DNA of 64,000 nucleotides from Kaistia terrae. Its GTDB lineage: Bacteria > Pseudomonadota > Alphaproteobacteria > Rhizobiales > Kaistiaceae. Each line of letters begins with the position of its first letter. Position 1 is the stretch's first letter. Below the pieces are notes generated by a model. The model worked only from the letters and a program-made list of their open reading frames with translations. It had not been told where the DNA came from and did not search any database. The stretch spans positions 124,001-188,000 of the forward strand of contig NZ_JAPKNH010000007.1 in assembly GCF_026344005.1 (NCBI RefSeq). Direction: 5' to 3'. The translations under genes were made by a program, and so were the position numbers. Positions 44,739 through 52,123 of the stretch are shown piece by piece.

Positions 44739-46097
44739 CTAGGCCGCGACTGACGAGAGCGCGCGATGGATGGACTCGGCGGCAATGCGGCCGTCGGCGA
44801 CGGCAGCAACCGTCAGATCCTCTCCGGTAGCGGCGCAATCGCCGCCAGCCCAGACGCCCGGAAGCGTCGTGCGTCGCTCGTCGTCGACGCGTATCTTGCC
44901 ACCATCCAGGGCAATCGTCTCGGCCGATCCGTTCAAAGCTGCGGGAACGAGGGTCTGGCCGATGGCCTTGAACACGGTGTCGGCGGGGAGCGTGAAGGTC
45001 ACGCCCGTGCCGACCAGCCGGCCGCCATCCTCCAGCGTCTCTTCGAACTCGATACCGGTGACGCGTCCCGCCTCCGTGACGAGGCTCTTCGGCTTGGCGT
45101 TATGGCGGATGACGACGCCGTCGGTCTGGGCGAGATCCTGCTCATAGCCCGACGCGCCCATCTTCTCCTGGCCGCGACGATAGACAAGAGTGACGTCCTT
45201 GGCACCAAGACGCTTCGACTGCACGGCGACGTCGATCGCCGTCATGCCGCCGCCGACGACGACGACGCGGGCGCCGACAGGCAAGGTCGAGAGGTCCGTG
45301 GCCTGGCGCAGGTCGGCGATGTAGTCGACCGCGTCGGCAATTCCGTCGAGATCCTCGTTTTCGAGGCCGAGCGCATTCACGCCGGCCAGCCCCATGCCGA
45401 GGAAGACGGCGTCATAGCTGTTGCGCAGGTCAGACAGGCTGACGTCGCGGCCGATGGCCTTGCCGTGCTCGACGGTAATGCCGCCGATGGAAAGGACGAA
45501 ATCGACTTCCTTCTGCGCAAAATCATCCGGCGCCTTGTAGGCGGCGATACCGTATTCGTTGAGGCCGCCAGCCTTTTCGCGGGCGTCATAAATGACGACG
45601 TCGTGGCCATGCATGGCGAGGCGGTGGGCGGCGGCAAGGCCGGCTGGCCCAGCGCCGACAACGGCGACGCGCTTGCCGGTGGAGTCAGCGCGCTCAAACG
45701 GCTGCTCGCCGCGCTCGTCCATCAGGACATCGGTGGCGTAGCGCTGCAAGAGACCGATCTTCACCGGCTTGCCTTCGGCTTCCTCGCGGACGCAGGCCTC
45801 TTCGCACAATGTCTCGGTCGGGCAGACGCGCGCGCACATTCCGCCGAGAATATTTTGCGACAGGATCGTCTCGGCCGAGCCGATCGGATTGTCGGTCATG
45901 ATCTGGCGGATGAAGAGCGGGATGTCGATCGAGGTCGGACACGCCTTCACGCAGGGCGCGTCATAACAAAAGTAGCAGCGATCCGCCTCGACGACGGCCT
46001 GGTGATGGTCGAGAGGCGGATGGATATCGAGAAAATTGGCGGCATATTCGTCGGGCGAAAGACGGCCCGATGCGATCCCCGGCAGATGCGACGGCAT
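44739..46097 (-). CDS. preT: NAD-dependent dihydropyrimidine dehydrogenase subunit PreT
   Basis: Electron-entry subunit (452 residues) like GltD and the N-terminal third of mammalian DPD. Iron-sulfur ligands are CYFCYDAPCVKACP (C41, C44, C49, C53) and CARVCPTETLCEEAC (C88, C92, C98, C102). FAD binding is VAVVGAGPAGLAAAHRL (144-160) and NAD binding RVVVVGGGMTAIDVA. ATG 46097 is preceded by AGGGAGGG; an earlier ATG at 46142 lacks a ribosome site. First gene of preT-preA, with a RutR-like box 133 bases upstream. Confidence 0.94.
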   Translation of the reverse strand: MPSHLPGIASGRLSPDEYAANFLDIHPPLDHHQAVVEADRCYFCYDAPCVKACPTSIDIPLFIRQIMTDNPIGSAETILSQNILGGMCARVCPTETLCEEACVREEAEGKPVKIGLLQRYATDVLMDERGEQPFERADSTGKRVAVVGAGPAGLAAAHRLAMHGHDVVIYDAREKAGGLNEYGIAAYKAPDDFAQKEVDFVLSIGGITVEHGKAIGRDVSLSDLRNSYDAVFLGMGLAGVNALGLENEDLDGIADAVDYIADLRQATDLSTLPVGARVVVVGGGMTAIDVAVQSKRLGAKDVTLVYRRGQEKMGASGYEQDLAQTDGVVIRHNAKPKSLVTEAGRVTGIEFEETLEDGGRLVGTGVTFTLPADTVFKAIGQTLVPAALNGSAETIALDGGKIRVDDERRTTLPGVWAGGDCAATGEDLTVAAVADGRIAAESIHRALSSVAA

Positions 46098-46557
46098 TCG
46101 CTGATCCCTCCCTACCGGCCAAGCGTGGCCCTGGGTTCCCATGGTCCGGCGGACGCTCCGCCCACCGGTCGACAACTGCGCCGCGACCACCCCTCATATT
46201 TTTGATTTTTGGGGTCGCGGCTCAAAAGCTTGATCATTTGGACAAATTCCAGAAATTTCGTCAAGGCTTGATTTGAGCCATTCCAAAGTGTGCACTGCAC
46301 AAGGCGACGCCACTCGCCACGACGCGAGGGCGCGCTGGAGAAAGCTGCCTCCAAAAGGCGCAATGCGGTTCCCCGCCAGCAGACCACCCCAACCGCCAAA
46401 ATCATCAATTGCCTATTTGTTAGACAAGCCTGTTAGTTGAACAGACTCTGAGCGCATGCGCCGACCGTGGATCCCAGAAAACAACTCGAAAATCGTTGGA
46501 ATTCCGCCGCTGGCACGCGACTTGCCACTCTCTCCGCAAGCTCAATCGGAGACGACG
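46098..46557. promoter_or_regulatory. Divergent control region preT / PotABCD-type operon
   Basis: This 460-base gap holds the RutR-like box and an AT-rich patch at 46400-46440. In the patch are TTGT-tag-ACAA (46418-46428) and CTGTT-agttg-AACAG (46430-46444). The latter includes TTGAACAGA, also found in the operator before the XRE-cupin gene. No gene was found inside. Confidence 0.5.
46230..46245. promoter_or_regulatory. RutR-like operator upstream of preTA
   Basis: TTGATCA-TT-TGGACAA matches the E. coli RutR palindrome TTGACCA-NN-TGGTCAA at 12 of 14 specified bases, with the correct 2-base spacer. It lies 133 bases before the preT start, in the 460-base control region shared with the divergent ABC operon. 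A RutR-like protein is encoded 3 kb away. Confidence 0.6.
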
Positions 46558-47547
46558 ATGGCAAGACCCGCAGATCTTGAACTAGCCTCGGTCACGAAGC
46601 GCTATGGCGATACGACCGCCGTCGATTCGATCAACCTCAAGATCAAGGCCGGCACCTATTGCTGCCTGCTCGGCCCGTCTGGCTGCGGCAAGTCCTCGAC
46701 GCTTCGCATGATCGCCGGGCATGAGGCGGTTTCCGACGGCGACATCGTGCTCGGTCACGATATCGTCAACAAGCTGCCGCCCGCCAAGCGCGGCACCGCA
46801 ATGATGTTCCAGTCCTACGCCCTGTTCCCGCACCTTTCGGTGCGCGACAACGTCGCCTTCTCGCTGAAGATGAAGGGTGTCGGCAAGGTCGACCGCTCGA
46901 TCAAGGCAACCGAGGCGCTGAAACTGGTCGATATGACTCGCTATGCCGAGCGGTTGCCCGCACAGCTTTCCGGCGGCCAGCAGCAGCGCGTGGCGCTCGC
47001 CCGCGCCCTCGTCACCGATCCGCAGCTTCTGCTGCTCGACGAACCGCTTTCGGCGCTGGACCCCTTCCTCAAGATCAAGGTCCGCGCCGAACTGAAGCGC
47101 TTCCAGCGCGAGCTTGGCATCTCCTTCATCCATGTGACGCACAGCCAGGAAGAGGCGATGGCCCTCGCCGACCTGATCGTCATCATGAACAACGGCAAGA
47201 TCGAGCAGATGGGCACACCGCGCGAGATCTTTAACGCGCCCTCGACCGAATTCGTCGCCCGCTTCATCGGCGGCCACAATGTCATGCCGCTGGAAGGACG
47301 CTCGATCAGCGTCCGCGCCGACCGGCTGAGCCTTTCGCCCGGCGGCGGCGACGGCGTCGCCGCTTCAGTGCGCGAGGTCGAGTACCAGGGCACCGCCGTC
47401 TATGTGAGCCTCGCCACCGACGCCGGCATCGAGATGACCGCGATCGTGCCCGAGCGCGCCTTCTACCAGCAGCCTTTCGAGACCGGCGACACCGTGACGG
47501 TGCACTGGAATCCCGACGATATCCACGAGCTTTCTGCCTCCGCCTGA
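46558..47547 (+). CDS. ABC transporter ATP-binding protein, PotA-like
   Basis: ATPase of 329 residues in the spermidine/putrescine (CUT1/POPT) group. It carries Walker [10 protein letters not shown] (39-47), signature [16 protein letters not shown], Walker B LLLLDEPLSALDP and a C-terminal TOBE domain (about 245-325). ATG 46558 has GGAGACG upstream; an earlier frame start is not supported. First gene of a four-gene importer operon. Substrate is not shown by the ATPase; placement beside preTA suggests a compound of pyrimidine catabolism or a polyamine. Confidence 0.9.
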   Translation: MARPADLELASVTKRYGDTTAVDSINLKIKAGTYCCLLGPSGCGKSSTLRMIAGHEAVSDGDIVLGHDIVNKLPPAKRGTAMMFQSYALFPHLSVRDNVAFSLKMKGVGKVDRSIKATEALKLVDMTRYAERLPAQLSGGQQQRVALARALVTDPQLLLLDEPLSALDPFLKIKVRAELKRFQRELGISFIHVTHSQEEAMALADLIVIMNNGKIEQMGTPREIFNAPSTEFVARFIGGHNVMPLEGRSISVRADRLSLSPGGGDGVAASVREVEYQGTAVYVSLATDAGIEMTAIVPERAFYQQPFETGDTVTVHWNPDDIHELSASA

Positions 47548-47586
47548 GCGCGCGGATCACTGCAACAAACCAGAGGGGAACAGGCA

Positions 47587-48882
47587 ATGAACGACAAGAC
47601 CAAGAACGGTATCAGCCAGAGCGGTATTTCGCGCCGCACGCTGCTGAAGGGCTCGGCCATCACCGCCGGCTTCCTCGGCACCACCGCCGTGACCGGCTTC
47701 CCGGCTGTCCATGCCGATGAGCCGATCACGCTGCGCTACCTCTCGACTGCGACCAACCAGTCGGCCGCGATCGCCGCCAAGGCGAAGGAAATCACCGGCA
47801 TCAACATCGAATACGTCACGGTCACCACCGATGACGTCACCAAGCGCATCATCACGCAGCCGGACTCGTTCGACCTGGTCGACACCGAGTATTTCTCGCT
47901 GCGCAACCTGATCCCGTCCGGCAACTTCCAGGCGATCGACGCCAACAAGGTGAAGCTGGTCGACAAGCTCGCCACCGCGATCACCAAGGGCGAAGTAGAC
48001 GGCAAGAAGATCGGCCATCAGGGCACGGCGCCGCACAAGGTGCTCTACCTCGAGAAGCAGCGCGGCAAGACTTTTGCCAACGAGCAGACCGAATGGCTGA
48101 CGCTGATCCCGACGACCTACAACGCCGATACGCTCGGCATCCGCCCCGACCTTATCAAGCGCCCGATCGAGAGCTGGGCCGAACTGCTCAACCCTGAATT
48201 CAAGGGCAAGGCCTCGATCCTCAACATCCCGTCGATCGGCATCATGGATGCCGCGATGGTCAATGAAGCCCTCGGCACCGTGAAGTACGGCGACAAGGGC
48301 AACATGACGAAGGAAGAAATCGACAAGACGATCGCGACCCTGATCGAAGCCAAGAAGGCCGGCCAGTTCCGCGCCTTCTGGTCCGACTTCAACGAAAGCG
48401 TCAACCTGATGGCCTCGGGCGAGACGGTCATCCAGTCGATGTGGTCGCCGGCCGTGACCGCCGTCCGCCTCAAGGGCATCCCCTGCACCTTCCAGCCGCT
48501 CAAGGAAGGCTACCGCGCCTGGGCATCGGGCTTCGGACTGCCGAAGACGCTGAAGGGCAAGCAACTCGACGCGGCCTACGAGTTCATCAACTGGTTCCTC
48601 GACGGCTGGGCCGGCGCGCATCTGAACCGCCAGGGCTATTACGCCGCCGTGCTCGACACCGCGCAGGCCAACATGGAGCCCTTCGAGTGGGCATTCTGGA
48701 TGGAAGGCAAGCCGGCCGAGAAGGACATCCTCGGTCCGGATGGCGGCCTGCTCGAGAAGGCCGGCTCGGTCCGCGATGGCGGCTCGTACAACACCCGCAT
48801 GGGTGCCGTCGCCTGCTGGAACTCGATCATGGATGAGAACGCCTACATGATCCAGAAGTGGAACGAGTTCATCGCCGCCTGA
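47587..48882 (+). CDS. ABC transporter substrate-binding protein, PotD/PotF-like, Tat-exported
   Basis: Periplasmic binding protein of 431 residues with a twin-arginine signal, ISRRTLLKGSAITAGFLGTTAVTGFPAVHA (about 14-43). That predicts folding before export. The mature part resembles the extracellular solute-binding family 1 / PotD group (TYNADTLGIRPDLI, KAKEITGINIEYVTV, NWFLDGWAGAHLN). It is longer than E. coli PotD (348). Ligand unknown. It lies 39 bases after the ATPase gene in the same operon. Confidence 0.87.
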   Translation: MNDKTKNGISQSGISRRTLLKGSAITAGFLGTTAVTGFPAVHADEPITLRYLSTATNQSAAIAAKAKEITGINIEYVTVTTDDVTKRIITQPDSFDLVDTEYFSLRNLIPSGNFQAIDANKVKLVDKLATAITKGEVDGKKIGHQGTAPHKVLYLEKQRGKTFANEQTEWLTLIPTTYNADTLGIRPDLIKRPIESWAELLNPEFKGKASILNIPSIGIMDAAMVNEALGTVKYGDKGNMTKEEIDKTIATLIEAKKAGQFRAFWSDFNESVNLMASGETVIQSMWSPAVTAVRLKGIPCTFQPLKEGYRAWASGFGLPKTLKGKQLDAAYEFINWFLDGWAGAHLNRQGYYAAVLDTAQANMEPFEWAFWMEGKPAEKDILGPDGGLLEKAGSVRDGGSYNTRMGAVACWNSIMDENAYMIQKWNEFIAA

Positions 48883-49048
48883 TCGGCCTGACCTCCTTTT
48901 TCCCGCGGGTGGGCATCTCGCCCGCGGGTTCTGCCGCGCACCTCTCCCCTTGCCTGCCTAAACAGCCGCGCCGTCTTGAAGCAGCGAGCTTGCCCTCCCA
49001 AGGCAACCAGACGCGCCCCTCTTCCATCGACACGGAGCCCGCCCGACC

Positions 49049-49930
49049 ATGCTGGAAATGAAATCGCGCTGGGCACCCTATTGGCAGGCCGCGCCGCTCG
49101 CGATCGTGCTGCTGATCTTCTTTGTCCTGCCGCTGCTGGTCACGCTTGCCGTCAGTTTCTGGACCTATACGGGCTATTCGATCGAACCGGCCATGGTCAG
49201 CGATAATTACGCGAGCGCCTTCGACAAGTGCCTCGCCTCGCTGCCGGACCTGTGCACCACCTTCCGGACCTATCTGTCGACGCTGAAATTCTGCCTGATC
49301 GTCTGGCTGATCACCCTCGTTCTGGGCTTCACCGTCGCCTATTTCCTCGTTTTCGAGGTCAAGTCGAACAACATGCGCCTGATCCTGGCGCTGATCACGA
49401 CGATCCCGTTCTGGACCTCGAACGTTATCCGCATGATCTCCTGGATCCCGCTGCTTGGGCGCAACGGCGTGGTCAACCAATGGCTGCTCTCGGTCGGGCT
49501 GATATCCGAGCCACTCGACTGGCTGCTCTATTCCAATTTTTCCGTGGTGCTGGCGCTCGTCCACCTCAACACCGTGTTCATGATCGTGCCGATCCTGAAT
49601 TCGATGTCGCGCATCGACAAGTCTCTCGTCGAGGCCGCCTACGACACGGGCGCGTCGGGCTGGCAGACGCTGTGGAACGTCATCATCCCGCTGTCGAAGA
49701 CAGGCATCGCCATCGGCTCGATCTTCGTCATCACTGTGGTGATGGGTGACTTCATCTCGATCGGCCTGATGGGCGGCCAGCAGATCGCCTCGGCCGGCAA
49801 GGTGATCGAGAGCCAGATCAACGCGCTGCAATTCCCGATCGCCGCCGCCAACGCGGTCGTCCTCCTGGCCATCGTGCTGATGATCATCTGGACGCTGCTG
49901 CGCTTCGTCGACATTCGCAAGGAGCTCTGA
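49049..49930 (+). CDS. ABC transporter permease, PotB-like
   Basis: Inner-membrane permease (293 residues) with about six TM helices; TM1 is LAIVLLIFFVLPLLVTLAVSFWTY. EAA loop: VEAAYDTGASGWQTLWNVIIPLSKTG. The GVVNQWLLSVGLISEPLDWLLYS stretch is like PotB. It follows the binding protein after a 166-base gap and is followed after 2 bases by the second permease. Confidence 0.9.
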   Translation: MLEMKSRWAPYWQAAPLAIVLLIFFVLPLLVTLAVSFWTYTGYSIEPAMVSDNYASAFDKCLASLPDLCTTFRTYLSTLKFCLIVWLITLVLGFTVAYFLVFEVKSNNMRLILALITTIPFWTSNVIRMISWIPLLGRNGVVNQWLLSVGLISEPLDWLLYSNFSVVLALVHLNTVFMIVPILNSMSRIDKSLVEAAYDTGASGWQTLWNVIIPLSKTGIAIGSIFVITVVMGDFISIGLMGGQQIASAGKVIESQINALQFPIAAANAVVLLAIVLMIIWTLLRFVDIRKEL

Positions 49931-49932
49931 TC

Positions 49933-50892
49933 ATGACCGAAGGACGCTCCCGCACATTCTACATTCTCGCGGCGGTCTTCGCCCTCTATGTGCTGTTCCT
50001 CTACGGCCCGACCATCACCATCCTGGTGCTGTCCTTCCAGGGGCCGAACGGCGGCATGACTTTCCCGATGAACGGGGTCTCGCTGCACTGGTTCCACAAT
50101 CTGTGGGCCGGCATCGGCGTGCCCAACGTCGTCGGCGCGCTGATCAGTTCGCTGAAGCTGGGCCTCGTGGTGACGCTTGTGACCGTGGTGATCTCGGTGA
50201 TGGCGGGTTATGCCTTCCGCACCAAGTTCAAGGGCGCGAACCTGCTGTTCTTCGCAGCGATCGCCAGCTTGATCCTGCCGTCTATCGTCGTATCGCTTGG
50301 CATCGCGCTCGAGTTCCAGCTTTTCAACCAGACCATCACCGGCGTTGGAGACTATCTGGTCGAGAACTACGTCGACATCGACGCGCCAACGATATGGACG
50401 AACTTCCTCGGCAATATCGGCATCCTGATCCAGGACAATTTCCAGACCCTGATGGGCCTGTTCACCTCCGGCCTCGGCGCGCATCTGACCTGGACCCTGC
50501 CCTTCGGCCTCTTGATCATGTTCGCCGTCTTCAATCGCTTCAATCCGGCTTATGAAGAAGCGGCGCGCGATCTCGGTGCCTCGTCCTGGCAGACCTTCCG
50601 TCATGTCGTGCTGCCGATGATCCTGCCCTCGCTGGTCGGCGTGGCGCTGTTCGGATTCACGCTGTCCTGGGATGAAATCGCGCGTTCCAGCCAGACGGTC
50701 GGTTCGGTCAATACCTTGCCACTGACGCTTCGCGGCCTCACCACCACGGTAACGACGCCGGTAATCTATGCGCTGGGCACGGTCACGACCGCGGTCTCGT
50801 TCGCGGCGATCGGACTCACCATCGTCCTCATGCTGGTGGTCCAGCACCGCCGGAAACGACACGGCTCCGACGCCGGCAAGGGCACAGCCTGA
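49933..50892 (+). CDS. ABC transporter permease, PotC-like
   Basis: Second inner-membrane permease of the importer (319 residues). TM1 is FYILAAVFALYVLFLYGPTITILVLSF and the EAA loop is EEAARDLGASSWQTFRHVVLPMILPSLVG. SWDEIARSSQTVGSVNTLPLTL fits the PotC group. An insert of about 45 residues (VENYVDIDAPTIWTNFLGNIGILIQDNFQTLMG) lies between TM segments and is longer than in E. coli PotC. Start ATG 49933 with AAGGAG; translation is likely coupled to the first permease. Confidence 0.9.
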   Translation: MTEGRSRTFYILAAVFALYVLFLYGPTITILVLSFQGPNGGMTFPMNGVSLHWFHNLWAGIGVPNVVGALISSLKLGLVVTLVTVVISVMAGYAFRTKFKGANLLFFAAIASLILPSIVVSLGIALEFQLFNQTITGVGDYLVENYVDIDAPTIWTNFLGNIGILIQDNFQTLMGLFTSGLGAHLTWTLPFGLLIMFAVFNRFNPAYEEAARDLGASSWQTFRHVVLPMILPSLVGVALFGFTLSWDEIARSSQTVGSVNTLPLTLRGLTTTVTTPVIYALGTVTTAVSFAAIGLTIVLMLVVQHRRKRHGSDAGKGTA

Positions 50893-51006
50893 CAGGGAAG
50901 CCGCGCCACCGACGGCCCCAATTGTCCCAAAATTTCCGCCGCGTCCGGTCCTCCGGCGCGGCGGCGTGCATTTTAGCCACAGGCCAGATCACGCCTCGAT
51001 CCCTCT

Positions 51007-51031
51007 GGAACCATTGCCGATTTGGCTCGTT
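51007..51031 (+). promoter_or_regulatory. EcfG-type promoter of the YqjD/YqjE-like operon
   Basis: GGAAC (51007-51011), 16 bases, CGTT (51028-51031). This is the exact -35/-10 pattern of alphaproteobacterial EcfG sigma factors. The gene start follows 41 bases later. ecfG itself is 4.4 kb downstream. Confidence 0.8.
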
Positions 51032-51071
51032 CTCTGAATGGGTCGCGTTGGAATAACCAGGATGAAAGCAA

Positions 51072-51335
51072 ATGATCGCATATCAAGGATATGCCGGCTT
51101 TTGGCGGCCCGGAGACATTCTCGCCGACAAGGTTCTCTCCGATAGCCAGAAGGCGGAAACGCTGCTGCACTGGCGACGAGCCGTCGCGCGACTGGCTCCG
51201 CTTGCATCTGCCGAGGAGCGGGAAGCTTATCAAAAGCTAACCATGGAATTGTCTACCGCGCTGGCCGATATCGACAACTCGGCTCCCACACCGCATATAC
51301 TTCCCCGTAGATCTCTCAAGTCTTCGCAGACCTGA
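51072..51335 (+). CDS. Small protein of unknown function, first gene of an EcfG-type operon
   Basis: Not recognised. It has 87 residues: MIAYQGYAGFWRPGDILADKVLSDSQKAETLLHWRRAVARLAPLASAEEREAYQKLTMELSTALADI and a basic tail. The middle is predicted helical, with no TM segment and no cysteine. It has a good ribosome site (AGGA, 10 bases) and sits directly behind an EcfG-type promoter, 21 bases before the YqjD-like gene. That position supports a real gene of the general stress response. Confidence 0.7.
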   Translation: MIAYQGYAGFWRPGDILADKVLSDSQKAETLLHWRRAVARLAPLASAEEREAYQKLTMELSTALADIDNSAPTPHILPRRSLKSSQT

Positions 51336-51356
51336 GCAACCCACAGGAGTGCCAAC

Positions 51357-51662
51357 ATGGTCACCAAGACAGACGGCTCCGACCTCTCGGATCAGGTGAA
51401 GGCCATCCAGGCCGAATTGGCTTCGCTGACGGATACGATCCGTAAATTCGGCTCCGAGCATGCGAGCGCCAGCGCGGACGCGCTGCATAATGCTGCCGAT
51501 CGGGCTGGCGAAACCTTCCGCGCCTCGGCCGAGGAAGCACGCCGCCGTGGCCAGAGGGTTGCCGAAGACATCGAAGGACAGATCACCAACAATCCGGTTC
51601 CCGCCGTTCTGATCGCCGCCGGTATCGGCCTGTTCATCGGTGCGCTCATAGGCCGGCGATGA
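51357..51662 (+). CDS. YqjD/ElaB-like (DUF883) C-tail-anchored membrane protein
   Basis: 101-residue protein with a helical amphipathic N-part and a C-terminal TM segment: NNPVPAVLIAAGIGLFIGALIGRR. The GLFIGxLIGRR end is the DUF883 signature. E. coli YqjD and ElaB are stationary-phase inner-membrane proteins that bind ribosomes. Ribosome site GGAG before ATG 51357. The stop overlaps the next start as ATGA. Expression from the EcfG-type promoter at 51007 fits a stress role. Confidence 0.87.
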   Translation: MVTKTDGSDLSDQVKAIQAELASLTDTIRKFGSEHASASADALHNAADRAGETFRASAEEARRRGQRVAEDIEGQITNNPVPAVLIAAGIGLFIGALIGRR

Positions 51663-52000
51663 GTGGCCTGTTCCAGGCCCTGACAAGCGTGGCGGCAGCG
51701 GCCGCCACGCAAACCACGGTTCGGACCCTGAAAAAGGTAGGCCTCCTGGCAGTCGCGGGGGTCTTCATCATTGTTGGCGTCTGCTTCGGCGTCGCGGCGG
51801 GCTATCAGGCGCTGGCCTTCAGCTATGGCTCACTCGTCGCCAAGCTGGTCGTCGGCGGGGCGTTCCTTGTGCTCGGGCTGATCATCCTGCTGGTCGCGAA
51901 TTGGCGCAGCGGCCGCCGCCAGCAGCAGGAGGTCGGCACCACCAGCGTTGCCCTCGCCTTCGCCATGGGCCTTCTCGGAGGCCTGTCGCGCAAGCGCTGA
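51659..52000 (+). CDS. YqjE-like phage holin superfamily (Phage_holin_3_6) membrane protein
   Basis: 113-residue protein with two long TM helices (LLAVAGVFIIVGVCFGVAAGYQAL and LVVGGAFLVLGLIILLVANW) and a C-terminal hydrophobic stretch. Size, position after a YqjD-like gene and the two-helix hairpin match YqjE-type proteins. Despite the holin name there is no phage context here. It overlaps the previous gene by 4 bases, and a terminator follows. Confidence 0.75.
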   Translation: MSGLFQALTSVAAAAATQTTVRTLKKVGLLAVAGVFIIVGVCFGVAAGYQALAFSYGSLVAKLVVGGAFLVLGLIILLVANWRSGRRQQQEVGTTSVALAFAMGLLGGLSRKR

Positions 52001-52040
52001 GGCACACAGGCGCTCTAGCGGCCCTATGGCCCCGACGAAA

Positions 52041-52067
52041 CAAAGGAGCCCTCGAGGGCTCCTTTTT
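52041..52067. terminator. Bidirectional terminator between the stress operon and the sensor kinase gene
   Basis: Perfect palindrome AAAGGAGCCCTCGAGGGCTCC with TTTTT after it. It lies 41 bases past the YqjE-like stop and 57 bases past the kinase stop on the other strand. Confidence 0.88.
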
Positions 52068-52123
52068 CATGGCGGAACAGCCGGCCGATCATCCCTGCGC
52101 CCGCTCTCCATGCATCGGACAAA

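Noticed and set aside
51659-52000. Prophage holin
   Set aside because: The holin-superfamily label applies to YqjE-like proteins; no lysis or phage genes are nearby and the context is a stress operon.
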